From NCBI GenBank assembly GCA_019416685.1, contig DXWV01000032.1, forward strand, positions 26,088 to 90,087: 64,000 nucleotides of DNA, read 5' to 3'. Every line of letters begins with the position of its first letter. Positions within the stretch are counted from its first letter, which is position 1. A program made the position numbers and the translations under genes. The DNA is from Bacteroides sp. GTDB taxonomy: Bacteria > Bacteroidota > Bacteroidia > Bacteroidales > Bacteroidaceae. Below, piece after piece: positions 8,043-18,301 of this stretch. A model generated the notes under the pieces. It was not told the origin of the DNA and did no database searches. It was given only the letters and a program-made list of their open reading frames with translations.

Positions 8043-9572
8043 ATGAAAAAGATAAGAATATATTTATTAGTGGCACTATTGTGTGGAATGTCCTCCTGCA
8101 GTGATTTTCTGGACAGATACCCGGATACAGCTGTGCCCGAAGAAGAGTCGATGACCGATCTGGTATCCAGTGAGCAGATTGTAATTGGTATTTATAGTAG
8201 TTTTAAGAATTCCGCCTTGTATAGTGGAACTTTGACCTTGGCACCCGATGTGCAGACTGATTTGGTATATGCTGTAAAAGGGTATACGAATGTATATGGT
8301 CCGTTGTATCGTTGGGATTTCCGGGACAGTGATACAAGTATTGAATCGGTATATTCGGGGTTGTATCAAGTGATCGCCCGCTGCAATTTCTTTATGGATC
8401 ATAAAGATGAAGTATATGGCAAACTAACAACAGAGGTCGATAAAACTACTTTCAAGAAATATGAAGGGGATGTTTATTTTTTCCGTGCGTTAGCTTATTC
8501 TGATTTGATACGTATGTATTGTGAGGCTTATGATCCGGATAACGCGGAAAATCAGCTGGGAGTTTCTTTGTATTTGCGCTATCGTAAAGAGGGTGAGGAT
8601 AGCTCTATTGAGCCTCGTGCTTCATTAGCTGATTCTTATAAACAGGTATTAAGTGACCTGGAACAGGCGGAGAAATATGCAACCCGTAAGGGAGCAGACA
8701 CACAGTGGATTACAATAGGAGCCGTGCAGACCTTGAAATCAAGAGTTTATCTTCATATGAAGAATTGGAAAAAGGTGATAGAATATGCTACAAAGGTAGT
8801 TGACTCCAAAGTTTATACCCTGGCCGATGCAATGAAAGTAAAATGGGTAGATGAAGAAACTGGTAATACGATGACCGATTATCAACGCATGTGGAAATAT
8901 GATGAAGGTGATGAAGTGATCTGGCGTGTGCAAATGAGTACGACGGATAGAGGGGGCGCACTGGGAACGGTCTTCCTGAACTATAATAATGTGGCTTATC
9001 TGCCCGATTATGTACCGGCTAAGTGGCTGCTTGATTCGTATAGTACAAATGATATGCGCTATTCTGCTTTCTTTTATTCCATTAAGACCGGATATTCCCA
9101 TGGATTAACCTGGCCTATTGTGATCAAATATTTGGGTAATGCGGATATTGATGCCGGTGTTGGTAAATATTACACAAATATGCCCAAAGTATTACGTTAC
9201 GCTGAGATATTTTTGAATCGTGCTGAGGCTTATGCACAATTAGGGAAGACTACAGAGGCCAATAATGATCTGACTAAGTTAAGAAGAGCGCGCATAGCAG
9301 ATTATGGTAGTGCATCCTATACTCAGGATAAGCTGATGAAAGCAATTCAGGACGAACGTGCAAAAGAGTTATTTATGGAAGGTTTCCGTTTGTCTGATTT
9401 GAAGCGTTGGAATCTGGGTTTTGAACGAACTCCTCAAACCGGAACGATAGATGGATCTTTAAATAACTCACTGAAAATAGAAAAAGGTAATCCAGCCTTT
9501 ATATGGCCTATCCCGAAACATGAACTTGATGCTTCGATGGGATTGGTTAAACCAAATGAAAGTAATAAATAA
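8043..9572 (+). CDS. SusD/RagB-family surface ligand-binding lipoprotein
   Basis: This is the lipid-anchored surface lid of the SusC pore. The 509 residues begin with a lipoprotein signal (lipobox GMSSC, Cys19) followed by SDFLDRYPDT, a classic SusD start. Helical TPR-like repeats follow, and the C-terminal RagB signature includes VLRYAEIFLNRAEAYAQLG and IQDERAKELFMEGFRLSDLKRW. Length is normal. It pairs with the susC gene 17 bases upstream. The ligand cannot be inferred from sequence. Confidence 0.95.
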   Translation: MKKIRIYLLVALLCGMSSCSDFLDRYPDTAVPEEESMTDLVSSEQIVIGIYSSFKNSALYSGTLTLAPDVQTDLVYAVKGYTNVYGPLYRWDFRDSDTSIESVYSGLYQVIARCNFFMDHKDEVYGKLTTEVDKTTFKKYEGDVYFFRALAYSDLIRMYCEAYDPDNAENQLGVSLYLRYRKEGEDSSIEPRASLADSYKQVLSDLEQAEKYATRKGADTQWITIGAVQTLKSRVYLHMKNWKKVIEYATKVVDSKVYTLADAMKVKWVDEETGNTMTDYQRMWKYDEGDEVIWRVQMSTTDRGGALGTVFLNYNNVAYLPDYVPAKWLLDSYSTNDMRYSAFFYSIKTGYSHGLTWPIVIKYLGNADIDAGVGKYYTNMPKVLRYAEIFLNRAEAYAQLGKTTEANNDLTKLRRARIADYGSASYTQDKLMKAIQDERAKELFMEGFRLSDLKRWNLGFERTPQTGTIDGSLNNSLKIEKGNPAFIWPIPKHELDASMGLVKPNESNK

Positions 9573-9583
9573 GGGAGATGATT

Positions 9584-10486
9584 ATGAAGAAAAGCATATA
9601 TAGTTTATGTGTACTGTTTGCAATTCTGTTTGTGAGTTGCGATGGCAAGGAAATACTGTATTCCGGCGATTCGTATGTCATGTTTGCCGACTCTGCCATG
9701 GTAATGCCTGTAACGGTGAATTCGGAAAGAACTTTTGATATTGTAGTTGCTGCTACCCAGGCAATGGATTATGACCGGAATTACGTGGTAAGTGTAGATG
9801 TAGATCATACGAATGCCATTGAAGGATATCATTTTGAGCTTTTGAATAAGAATGTTTTGATAAAGTCAGGTGAGAGGACAGGAGTGGTGACGATGAAAGG
9901 GTATTTTGATAATATGAATCGTACAGATAGTCTGGCGGTCACTTTGAAACTGATCAACGATAAGAATGAAACGATGAGTCTGTATGGGAATACGACAAAT
10001 ATCTTTTTATTTAAATGCTATCCGTTTAATATCAATGATTACATAGGTGACATGCGTATGACATGTACATTTCCGTTCAGTGAGGATTCCAAGAGCTTTT
10101 TAGTGAAGAGCGAGAAGATAGACGATCATACAATGCTTATCAAGGCACCGTTTGATGACAGTTATGACTTAAAGGTCAAATTCAATGCATCGGATGATGA
10201 ACCGATGAATGAGGAAGTAACTGTTGTGGAACAGGAAGCGTTTCTCGACGCAGGATACGGGCTGGTTTTTGCACAATCGGTGGCAAGTAACCCGAGCTTT
10301 TTCATCGCAGCAGACAGAGGAGTAGTTCTTTATTTGAACATATTCCTTCCTAAAGTGGGCTCATTTGGAACATACCTGTATATATTTGAGTGGATCAGCC
10401 CTTATGAGGCCGAAGCAGAAAAGAACGGTATTACTCCTCCTTATGACATTAAGGTACAGCCTGCAGGATATTCATTGAAAAAATAA
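9584..10486 (+). CDS. DUF4843/DUF4984-like surface lipoprotein
   Basis: This is an accessory lipoprotein of the SusCD operon, of unknown function. The signal peptide ends at FVSC (Cys19 counted from this start). The N-terminal half, from YSGDSYVMFAD through about residue 145, resembles the Calx-beta-like sandwiches often encoded right after SusD. The second half (NDYIGDMRMTCTFPF onward) looks like the DUF4984 type. I assign these from memory of the pattern only. An ATG six bases upstream (9578) touches the GGGAG tract directly, while 9584 sits at normal spacing, so I prefer 9584. It lies 11 bases after susD. Confidence 0.75.
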   Translation: MKKSIYSLCVLFAILFVSCDGKEILYSGDSYVMFADSAMVMPVTVNSERTFDIVVAATQAMDYDRNYVVSVDVDHTNAIEGYHFELLNKNVLIKSGERTGVVTMKGYFDNMNRTDSLAVTLKLINDKNETMSLYGNTTNIFLFKCYPFNINDYIGDMRMTCTFPFSEDSKSFLVKSEKIDDHTMLIKAPFDDSYDLKVKFNASDDEPMNEEVTVVEQEAFLDAGYGLVFAQSVASNPSFFIAADRGVVLYLNIFLPKVGSFGTYLYIFEWISPYEAEAEKNGITPPYDIKVQPAGYSLKK

Positions 10487-10506
10487 TCGATTAAAAGAAA
10501 GAAAAT

Positions 10507-12360
10507 ATGAATACAATCACCCATTTGAAAAATCGGTTGGGCTATTGGGCGTTACTCGTAATGACCTTTGCCATTGCAGCTTGTTCGGATGATAAGGAAG
10601 AATCACCGGAGGTGCAGGGAAAAACAACGTTTGATGTTGAAGATATAGTTTTTGTAAGTGAAAAAGGAGAACAGGAAACGACCTTCTCTTTTGAAGCAGG
10701 AAATGAATGGACGGCTTCTTTTTCGGAAGGTGGTAGTGTGTTTTTCTCGGCTTCACAAACTAAAGGAAGTAAAGGTAAAGCGGAAATTACCATACAACCT
10801 TTGAGAACAAACCTGGAAGCACAGGTACGTACAGCGGAACTCCGTATATCAGTTGTTGGAGATGAAACGGTATATGTGGTGAAGATATCTCAATTAGGCA
10901 AAGGAGCTAACCTCGTGGTCGACACAGAAAGCTTGGTTTTAGAGGCGGATAATGTTGGTGAGTATTTTGTAGATACACTGACTGTCAGTTCTGATCAAAC
11001 TTGGGAGTTGACCGATGCAACCAGCGGAATACTTTTCTCTTTTATAGACGAGCATCAGTCCGGCCAGATCACTACTAAAAAACTGGAAGTGAAAGCGTTG
11101 TTTACGGACTTTGAATCAATGGTCATGGAGGGCGGGTTTGATATTAAGGCCGGTACTACTCTAAAACATATTTCGGTGAAGGCTACAGCCGAATGTAAAG
11201 CTTATCTGACGGAAGAAATGGATGCTGAGGTTGAAAAGTTGGAGCTGTTGATCGATCCTGCTACTCCCGGAGTTTATATGGCTCCTCTATATATTTCTTC
11301 AAATATCCAGTGGAAATTGGAGTTGCCGGAATGGTTATCTACTCCTCAACCCACTAATATTACTGTATCAGGTAAGTTGGCTACGAACCCTTTATATGTA
11401 GAAGTACGCATAGCTGACGGTATGATTCCTGCATTGGAAAAAGAAGATGTGATTACATTGTCGGATGTTCGCTCCAAGCGTCTGGTTACTATTCCTATCC
11501 ACTTTGCCGGAATTAGTGATGATTATATTAATCATAATTTTGAGTTCCCGGCATTTGACCCATATGGAAATGACTTTGCATTTGATCCGATACCAGGTAC
11601 GGCACGGATACTCGAATTACCATTTATGATTGAAACAGGTAAGAATTATACAGATGTAACCGATGCACCATTCAAGTTGCTTTTGTGTAAATGTGTGAAT
11701 GGTGCACTTGAGCGTACAGCTGTTCATTGGGCAACATTGCGTATGGGTGATTCGTCCAAAGATAAGACATCCAATGGGGTATATACCAAAGAACTTTATC
11801 TGGTAGCCGGTCAACGTGGTGACGAAGATGATGTGAATAAGATTACTTTGATGGGAGAAGACAGGGAAGCTTATATGTTTATTGTTCCCAATTCCGTAAG
11901 TTTCGATGATTTGTTTGAAGATCCGCTCTCTACTATTTTGAAGAGCCAGTACATAGGATCGTATATACGGCAAAAAAATGCTTTTCTGGAATATAAGATG
12001 AGCGTAACCGGCATTGAAAATGGAGCAACAATAACCATTCCGGCAGCAGGTAAAACCCAATCTTTTGATATGCTTTCTGATGCAGTGAAGATTTTTACAT
12101 CCCGGTTGGATGTGACGGAAGTCATAGCAGGAGTTGAGAATCCACGTACTTTTGTTCCTAATGATGTAAATGTTGAATTTAAAATGAAAGACGGCGTGGT
12201 TGATTTAACTAAGTTCGTACTTATCGTTGGGAAAAATAAGGATAAACGGGATCGTGTAATCAAAATTGAATTTAAGGCATTTAGAGGTATTAATCCGGAA
12301 GATGGTAGTGACAATACCTTTACGATGTTTACTTTTTATATTAAACAACCATTTCAATAA
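10507..12360 (+). CDS. BACON-domain surface lipoprotein
   Basis: A 617-residue lipoprotein (Cys26, followed by SDDKEE, an acidic export signal of the kind linked to surface display in Bacteroides). After it come up to three BACON-like beta-sandwiches (about 40-130, 135-230, 235-335); the first ends with the typical YVVKISQLG strand. The rest (about 345-617) is a beta-rich region I do not recognise. BACON domains usually bind glycans or mucin-like ligands. It is in line with its neighbours (20-base gap upstream, 18 downstream). Probable ligand-binding or adhesin component, not an enzyme. Confidence 0.7.
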   Translation: MNTITHLKNRLGYWALLVMTFAIAACSDDKEESPEVQGKTTFDVEDIVFVSEKGEQETTFSFEAGNEWTASFSEGGSVFFSASQTKGSKGKAEITIQPLRTNLEAQVRTAELRISVVGDETVYVVKISQLGKGANLVVDTESLVLEADNVGEYFVDTLTVSSDQTWELTDATSGILFSFIDEHQSGQITTKKLEVKALFTDFESMVMEGGFDIKAGTTLKHISVKATAECKAYLTEEMDAEVEKLELLIDPATPGVYMAPLYISSNIQWKLELPEWLSTPQPTNITVSGKLATNPLYVEVRIADGMIPALEKEDVITLSDVRSKRLVTIPIHFAGISDDYINHNFEFPAFDPYGNDFAFDPIPGTARILELPFMIETGKNYTDVTDAPFKLLLCKCVNGALERTAVHWATLRMGDSSKDKTSNGVYTKELYLVAGQRGDEDDVNKITLMGEDREAYMFIVPNSVSFDDLFEDPLSTILKSQYIGSYIRQKNAFLEYKMSVTGIENGATITIPAAGKTQSFDMLSDAVKIFTSRLDVTEVIAGVENPRTFVPNDVNVEFKMKDGVVDLTKFVLIVGKNKDKRDRVIKIEFKAFRGINPEDGSDNTFTMFTFYIKQPFQ

Positions 12361-12378
12361 TTAAATATACTGTTAATA

Positions 12379-14982
12379 ATGAAGTTATTATATCAAATAT
12401 TAGGGGTGTTTGTTGCTTTTCTGGGGCTTGTTTTGGTCGGAAGTTGTTCTGATGATGAAATAGCCGCCTCACAGGAAGGTTACGGATATATGCAACTTCA
12501 GTTGCATAAGAAGGGTGCAGACTCCCGCGCATTGGATAGCGGGAAGGAACTTAGCTATCTGAAGGATGTACGTAAGATTCAGATTACCTTGGCATCTGTC
12601 GGTAATCAATCTTTCAGTATGGCATTGATGCCGAAGTCTGTCAGTGAAGAGGGTGCTGAATTTGGATTATCTACTGTACCGGTGCAATTGATATCCGGTA
12701 CTTATAAGATTACTTACTTTGTTGTTTATGGAGATGAGGTAGTGGATGGACAGGCTGAAATCTTACAGTCGGGAACACCTGATGAGGAGGTTAACTTCCG
12801 GATAGAGAATAACCGTCTGACAGAGGTTGATCTTGCGTTAGAAGCTGTATTGTATGGTAAATATGCGGCAGTATTTGGCAAAGACTTGTCTGCCATTGAG
12901 TCTCCTCTTTCTCGTGCAACTGTTGATAACAGCGGGATAAAATACGATGATATTGCTTCTGCTGTGTTCACGTTTAAGTATTCAAGTAATGGCATTAGCT
13001 ATGTTGAGAGTTATCCGGTAAAGGCAAAAAAGGAAAAGAAAGCTCAACTGTTTTCTACCGATACGATTCAAATGAAACAGGGAGATTATGTTCTGTCTCA
13101 TTATAAATTGTATAATAAGAATCAGGAACTGATCTATGCTATGGACGAAGAGCAGAATGTGAAGATTGAGCATTTTAAGCTTTTGCGCGATACGGTAGAT
13201 GTGAAACTGTATGAAACGGCGGCGATTCGCGATTACATTGCTTTATATAACATTTGGAAGGCAATGGGAGGTGAAGAGTGGTCATGGAACGGTGAAGGAT
13301 ATAATATCGGTTCAAACTGGGTGTTTAAGTTTGCTGATGGTACTCCGCGTCCTATCGATATGTGGGGAGATCAACCGGGAGTAGGGCTTGGTGGTAATGG
13401 CAGGGTTACTTCTTTGAATCTGGGAAGTTTCAATCCTAAAGGTTTTGTTCCCGATGCTATCGGCGATTTGACTCAGCTTGAAACCTTGTATCTTGGAAAT
13501 CATGATGAAACAGTTTCGATTGTTGGAGACGAGGGTATGGAGGGTATACTTAGCCATTATCTGCTTGCACGTGAAGGAGTGGATGTACGTGCCCATCGTA
13601 TGGACATTGCACGTGAAAGGTTTGCTTTGAGAAGAGCACAGCTTCAGGTAGCTTCTAAATTGAACTATGAGAGTAGAAATGCACGTCCCACCGTATATAC
13701 AAAATATGCAGGTAGGAATAAGGGCTCTATGTCGAATCGTATCACAGGTATCTCTGAGCGTATTGGTGAATTAGCGGGCACATTGACTATGGTATACATA
13801 GCAAATGGATTTATAGAAGAGTTGCCGGAATCATTTGGTAAATTGGAGAATCTTACGGATTTGGAAATTTATAACTGCCGGGTGACTACTTTTCCGGAAC
13901 AGTTGAAAGAACTGCCTAACCTGGTTTCCTTAAACTTCTCTATGAATGGGAATCTTGATTTAGAATCAACTTATAAGAATTTGGATGACTTCTTTACGAA
14001 TGGAAAGTCACAAGGGACAGTACAGCTTTTGTATTTGAATGATGATAAGTTAACAAAGTTACCACCCAGCATTAGTAATATGAAAAAACTGGGAATGCTC
14101 GATCTGGCTTATAACAAGCTGGTTGAACTTCCTGCCCTTGGCAATGTATCTCCTGTTCAATTCATGGTTGATTGCAATGAGTTGGGAAATGATAAAAACG
14201 TATCTACTCCTATTCCTAATAACTTCTGTATTACAGATGATTTAGAGTTGTTCTCAGCTTCCTGTAATAAGTTGAAGAAGTTTCCGGTATTATTGTCTAA
14301 CATGAAAAATGACGGTAAATATTCCATTGAGGAGATAGATCTGTCTGTTAATCAGATTGATGGTTTTGAACCGGGCTTTAAAGGAGTACGTGCAGAGAAA
14401 CTTAATCTATGTTCTAACAAGTTTGCCAAGCTACCTGTCGAATTCTCTCAACATTCTTCTGTGATCAACTTCCTTCGTCTGTCTTACAATGAAATAACAG
14501 AGGTTCCATTTGAATCGTTTAAGAACCTGAAAGCACTGGAGGCACTGGAATTAGCTGGCAATAAGATAAAATCTATGCCCAATGAATTTAATTCGGAATA
14601 TCTGCCTCACTTCTCCGGAATAGATTTGAGCCAGAATCGTTTTGATAAGTTTCCTGTCAATATCTTGTATGTGAATAGCCTCAATCAGCTGATTCTTAAT
14701 TCCCAGGGATATTATACCGATGCTGCTCAGAAGAAATACAAACGTACATTGGTTGAGTGGCCTACCGGTTTAGATCAGCACATGGCTCTGAAGATATTGG
14801 AGGTATCCGGTAATGACCTGCGTATGATACAAACTTTCCCGGACAATCTTAATAAGTTTGATGTTTCGGATAACCCGAATATCAAGATGACTGTTCCCTC
14901 AGCGATTATTGCTCGTATGAATGATGGTTCATTTCTATTGGTTTATGACGAAACTCAGGATATTACAAATGTAAACAACTAA
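12379..14982 (+). CDS. DUF4458 / leucine-rich-repeat surface lipoprotein
   Basis: An 867-residue surface lipoprotein (lipobox LVGSC, Cys23, then SDDE). The N-terminal domain (about 32-280), starting YGYMQLQLHKKG with a RALD segment, matches the DUF4458 type as I recall it. A long LRR region follows (about 340-850), with repeats of the form LPxxhxxLxxLxxLxhxxN, such as LPESFGKLENLTDLEIYNC. A charged helical insert rich in Arg and Glu (about 390-440) interrupts the first repeats. LRRs bind proteins or peptides. No catalytic motif is visible. It belongs to the SusCD transcription unit. Confidence 0.8.
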   Translation: MKLLYQILGVFVAFLGLVLVGSCSDDEIAASQEGYGYMQLQLHKKGADSRALDSGKELSYLKDVRKIQITLASVGNQSFSMALMPKSVSEEGAEFGLSTVPVQLISGTYKITYFVVYGDEVVDGQAEILQSGTPDEEVNFRIENNRLTEVDLALEAVLYGKYAAVFGKDLSAIESPLSRATVDNSGIKYDDIASAVFTFKYSSNGISYVESYPVKAKKEKKAQLFSTDTIQMKQGDYVLSHYKLYNKNQELIYAMDEEQNVKIEHFKLLRDTVDVKLYETAAIRDYIALYNIWKAMGGEEWSWNGEGYNIGSNWVFKFADGTPRPIDMWGDQPGVGLGGNGRVTSLNLGSFNPKGFVPDAIGDLTQLETLYLGNHDETVSIVGDEGMEGILSHYLLAREGVDVRAHRMDIARERFALRRAQLQVASKLNYESRNARPTVYTKYAGRNKGSMSNRITGISERIGELAGTLTMVYIANGFIEELPESFGKLENLTDLEIYNCRVTTFPEQLKELPNLVSLNFSMNGNLDLESTYKNLDDFFTNGKSQGTVQLLYLNDDKLTKLPPSISNMKKLGMLDLAYNKLVELPALGNVSPVQFMVDCNELGNDKNVSTPIPNNFCITDDLELFSASCNKLKKFPVLLSNMKNDGKYSIEEIDLSVNQIDGFEPGFKGVRAEKLNLCSNKFAKLPVEFSQHSSVINFLRLSYNEITEVPFESFKNLKALEALELAGNKIKSMPNEFNSEYLPHFSGIDLSQNRFDKFPVNILYVNSLNQLILNSQGYYTDAAQKKYKRTLVEWPTGLDQHMALKILEVSGNDLRMIQTFPDNLNKFDVSDNPNIKMTVPSAIIARMNDGSFLLVYDETQDITNVNN

Positions 14983-14993
14983 TAACAAAGAAG

Positions 14994-16706
14994 ATGAAAT
15001 CAATCAGATATAAAAATAGAAATATCCAGGTTTTCCTGTTAATCTGCCTGGGGATAGTTGCTCTCTTCTCTTGTAAGGATGATGACGATGTTCAGCCTTC
15101 TTTCTTCGGAGTGAGTGAGGAAGAATCGGAGTTTGTTGTTCCGGATTGTGGTGATACATATGCTGTCAATCTGTCTGCAGATCAGGATTGGTACGTAGAA
15201 TCGAATGCAGAGTGGTGTATGGTTTCACCTGCCAATGGGAATGCTTCCACTGTTTGCGAATTGCGTGTGGATACCAGCTATTTGTATAAGGAACGGGAAG
15301 CGGTTATTACGTTCCGTTCCGGCTCAAAAGCCTCTCAGGTAAAGGTCTTTCAGTATGGTTATGAGAAAATTATAAAACTGGATAAAGAAGCGGTTGAAGT
15401 AGAGGATTTTGTAGACTACGAAAAGATGTTCACTGAGTTGAATGTAACCTCGAATGTTAAGTACGAAGTGATACCGGTTGATGCTACTCAGAAATGGGTA
15501 CGTGTGAGTGTACCGGAGAAAAAGGTCGGTTCGGTACCCCGTCCGGATAAAATACGTTTCGATTTCGACATTTATACACAGTCAGATGCAGATCGGGTAG
15601 CTAAATTTACGTTCCGCCAGACTGATGCAAAAGAAGGTGAAACACCAATAGAAAAAACGTTCATCTTCCGTCAAAAGAAGTCAGAAAGAATAGTACCGTC
15701 ACGCCGGGGAGATTCGCTTGCCTTATTGGCTATCAGTCGTATGATGAAGTGTTATACCCAATGGGATGGAAGTCAGCCGATGATTTATTGGAATAATGTA
15801 AAGACGGAAGAGGTTGACTACAAATATGTGGATGGTGATTTTGTACGGGATACAACTGAACTGCGTGTCGTTGGCGTAAACTTCTATATATTCAATACAG
15901 ATAACAGTATTCCTTTTCAGATACGTTATTTGAATCAGTTGAAAACCTTGGTCTTTACGGGTAATGAAAATAGTTATCGTAAGTCGATTAAGCTGGAAGA
16001 TGATGTAACCTATTTGGATAGCTTGGAGAGCCTTGCCTTTATTGGTTATGGAATTAATTCACTTCCTGCCCGGATGACTAATCTGAAGAAATTAAAGGAA
16101 CTGGAGATGACCGGCAATCCTTTGCAGGAATTTCCGATGGATATTATTGAAGCTTTAGACAAGGATAGTTTGCTCTATGTGAGTCTGGGTAATTGCCGTC
16201 GTTATGAAGTGGGTAGTAATCTTTTTACCAATAAGAAAGACAGTATTGGCCTGAGAGGTGAACTTCCGGAGCGTTTGTTTCAGTTGAAACGGGTGGCTTA
16301 TCTTCGTCTGTCATACAACTATTTTGAAGGCTCTATTCCGGCTATGGAAGGCGTGGCTGATGTGATGCCGCAATTAAGGGCCTTGACATTGAACTTGAAT
16401 TACTTGTCGGGCATGATTCCTGAGTGGATATTGAAGCATAAGCGATTGAAATGTTGGGACCCATACACAATGGTGTTTAATCAGACTTATAATGGTAGAG
16501 ATAGTAAGAACCGGCGTGTTGGTTTTGATAATGAGCCGGATTTCATAGAAACTCCATGTCCTGATTGGGAAGAGAATACGAATAACACGGCTCTGACTCC
16601 GTCTTCATTTGATAGCACCTTCAGATGGTTTCACTATTATGATGCAAGTAAGAAACAATATCCCAAACTTTCATTGGATGGAAACTGGGGTGAAATAGAT
16701 GATTAA
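14994..16706 (+). CDS. BACON / leucine-rich-repeat surface lipoprotein
   Basis: A 570-residue lipoprotein (lipobox LFSC, Cys27, followed by KDDDD). Two BACON-like sandwiches occupy about 35-125 and 125-230. After a linker, LRR units run from about 300 to 490, including LDSLESLAFIGYGINSLP and LRALTLNLNYLSGMIP; the latter resembles plant-type LRRs (LxxNxLxGxIP). The C-terminal 60 residues are a cap rich in aromatics. It lies 11 bases after the preceding LRR gene and overlaps the most upstream start of the next. Probable surface binding protein; ligand unknown. Confidence 0.8.
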   Translation: MKSIRYKNRNIQVFLLICLGIVALFSCKDDDDVQPSFFGVSEEESEFVVPDCGDTYAVNLSADQDWYVESNAEWCMVSPANGNASTVCELRVDTSYLYKEREAVITFRSGSKASQVKVFQYGYEKIIKLDKEAVEVEDFVDYEKMFTELNVTSNVKYEVIPVDATQKWVRVSVPEKKVGSVPRPDKIRFDFDIYTQSDADRVAKFTFRQTDAKEGETPIEKTFIFRQKKSERIVPSRRGDSLALLAISRMMKCYTQWDGSQPMIYWNNVKTEEVDYKYVDGDFVRDTTELRVVGVNFYIFNTDNSIPFQIRYLNQLKTLVFTGNENSYRKSIKLEDDVTYLDSLESLAFIGYGINSLPARMTNLKKLKELEMTGNPLQEFPMDIIEALDKDSLLYVSLGNCRRYEVGSNLFTNKKDSIGLRGELPERLFQLKRVAYLRLSYNYFEGSIPAMEGVADVMPQLRALTLNLNYLSGMIPEWILKHKRLKCWDPYTMVFNQTYNGRDSKNRRVGFDNEPDFIETPCPDWEENTNNTALTPSSFDSTFRWFHYYDASKKQYPKLSLDGNWGEIDD

Positions 16707-16719
16707 AATAAAAATGATT

Positions 16720-18201
16720 ATGAGGAAGATTAAGAATATACTGGCGATTGTTTGGGCAGCTTGTTTTTTACTGGTCTTAATTTCGGCTTGTAAAGAGGAT
16801 GATAAGGATGCTTTGTTACCTAATCAGGGGGAAATCTGTTTCCAGTTTACTAAGATAACAACCTATACATTGGCTGATCTGGATGATATTGCTACCGTAA
16901 AGATTGTGTTAGAGAAAGACGGGGCAAAAATAGAGCTACCCAGTTGCCCGCTTACGGGAAACACTGAATTATTGTCTACTGAAAAAGTAAGATTAGAAGA
17001 AGGACATTATAAGCTTTTAAGTTATCGGGCTTTTGGTAAGGATGCTAACTTAATTGAAAATCTGGATATTATTTTAACAGAAGATAATGAGTTTGATGTG
17101 AAAGTAGGAGAACTGCAGGAATATATTTTACCGGTAAAGATAAAAACAGTTGTTGATCCTACTAACAACTATACCAATGTGCTTTTTGCTATTTGTAAAG
17201 AGGTACTGGGAGATGATAGAAGTAAGTGGCCGCCTTCTTGGGATGTGGAAGAAACGCTGGATACCTGGGCCGGACTCTCGTTTGAAACGGATGACTATGG
17301 AAATCTGCTTTATATAACCGAATTGAATATTGACGGCGACGGGAATCTGCCTGAATTCAAACATATGAAGAAGCTGTCCCGGGCGATCATTAACTTCCCA
17401 AGTATGGCGGGACTGCATATTAGCAATTGCGACCTGGAAGAACTTCCCGATAATATGGGTGAATCGAGGATTGCTTCTATTATCATTGAGAATACTAATT
17501 TCAGCACCTTTCCAAAGTCTTTTCGGGATATGAAAAAGCTGAATGACCTGACACTGATAAACAATAAAGTGACGGAACTTCCTGAATCGATAGGTGAGAT
17601 AAAGACGCTGAGAACCATTGATGTGATTAATGAGAAGGTTAGCAAAATACCGGCAAGCATTGTCAATCTGACGGAATTGGTCAGCCTGCGTTTTATGAAT
17701 ACTGAAATAAGTGAACTTCCCGATGTATTTGATCAGTTGTACAAAATATCAACCTTGGATATGCGCAACAATAAGAACCTGAAATCGCTGCCTCCTTCTA
17801 TAGCCAATACAGTAATTGGTGAAGAAGGCAACCGAACCCGTAAATATCTGCGTGGCATGTTATTGGATGGATGTTCTTTTACCTCTATACCTAAAGAGGT
17901 ACAGCATGAAAATATGCAGCTATTGTCCATGGCTGATAATCAGATCCAATCAGTGACGAAAGAAGAATTAGAGAAGATGCCCAATTTACATTCGTTGATA
18001 TTAGATGGTAATAAATTGCCTTCGTTTCCTGCTGTGAAAAGTGACAAGCTGTTGATGTTGAGCTTGATTAATTGTGGATTGAAGGCTGCTGATATAGATC
18101 GGAGCAATCTGCCTAATCTGAGGTTTCTGTTTATGACACAGGAAGAATATGATGCGGTAATGAAAGGTTACGAAGTGAATGCGGCTTATCTGCTTAAATA
18201 A
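16720..18201 (+). CDS. DUF4458-like / leucine-rich-repeat surface lipoprotein
   Basis: The third LRR lipoprotein of the operon, about 493 residues from this start. The lipobox is LISAC (Cys24), followed by KEDDKD. The N-terminal domain (about 40-150) resembles that of the 867-residue LRR protein (GEICFQFTKITTY, later HYKLLSYRAFG), suggesting an internal duplication of the module. LRRs run from about 200 to 480 with LPESIGEIKTLRTIDV and similar units. In-frame ATGs also exist at 16699 (overlapping the previous stop) and 16714. I chose 16720 because MRKIKN gives a normal signal peptide. Confidence 0.75.
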   Translation: MRKIKNILAIVWAACFLLVLISACKEDDKDALLPNQGEICFQFTKITTYTLADLDDIATVKIVLEKDGAKIELPSCPLTGNTELLSTEKVRLEEGHYKLLSYRAFGKDANLIENLDIILTEDNEFDVKVGELQEYILPVKIKTVVDPTNNYTNVLFAICKEVLGDDRSKWPPSWDVEETLDTWAGLSFETDDYGNLLYITELNIDGDGNLPEFKHMKKLSRAIINFPSMAGLHISNCDLEELPDNMGESRIASIIIENTNFSTFPKSFRDMKKLNDLTLINNKVTELPESIGEIKTLRTIDVINEKVSKIPASIVNLTELVSLRFMNTEISELPDVFDQLYKISTLDMRNNKNLKSLPPSIANTVIGEEGNRTRKYLRGMLLDGCSFTSIPKEVQHENMQLLSMADNQIQSVTKEELEKMPNLHSLILDGNKLPSFPAVKSDKLLMLSLINCGLKAADIDRSNLPNLRFLFMTQEEYDAVMKGYEVNAAYLLK

Positions 18202-18221
18202 TAAATTACTCTCTCTTAAAG

Positions 18222-18275
18222 AAAGTTGTCAGGAAGGCTGTCGTTGTGAAACCATAGGCCTTCCGAAGCAACTTT
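18222..18275 (+). terminator. Stem-loop between LRR and RHS-like lipoprotein genes
   Basis: AAAGTTGTCAGGAAGGC (18222-18238) pairs with GCCTTCCGAAGCAACTTT (18258-18275) around a 19-base loop, with an internal mismatch. No clean T run follows, so it may be an mRNA-stability or partial-termination element that lowers expression of the two last genes, not a full terminator. Confidence 0.5.
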
Positions 18276-18301
18276 ATAAAGGGTTTAATATATAAACAAG
18301 G

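Noticed and set aside
9578..9583. Upstream ATG for the DUF4843/4984-like gene
   Set aside because: It abuts the GGGAG tract with no spacing; the ATG at 9584 fits better.
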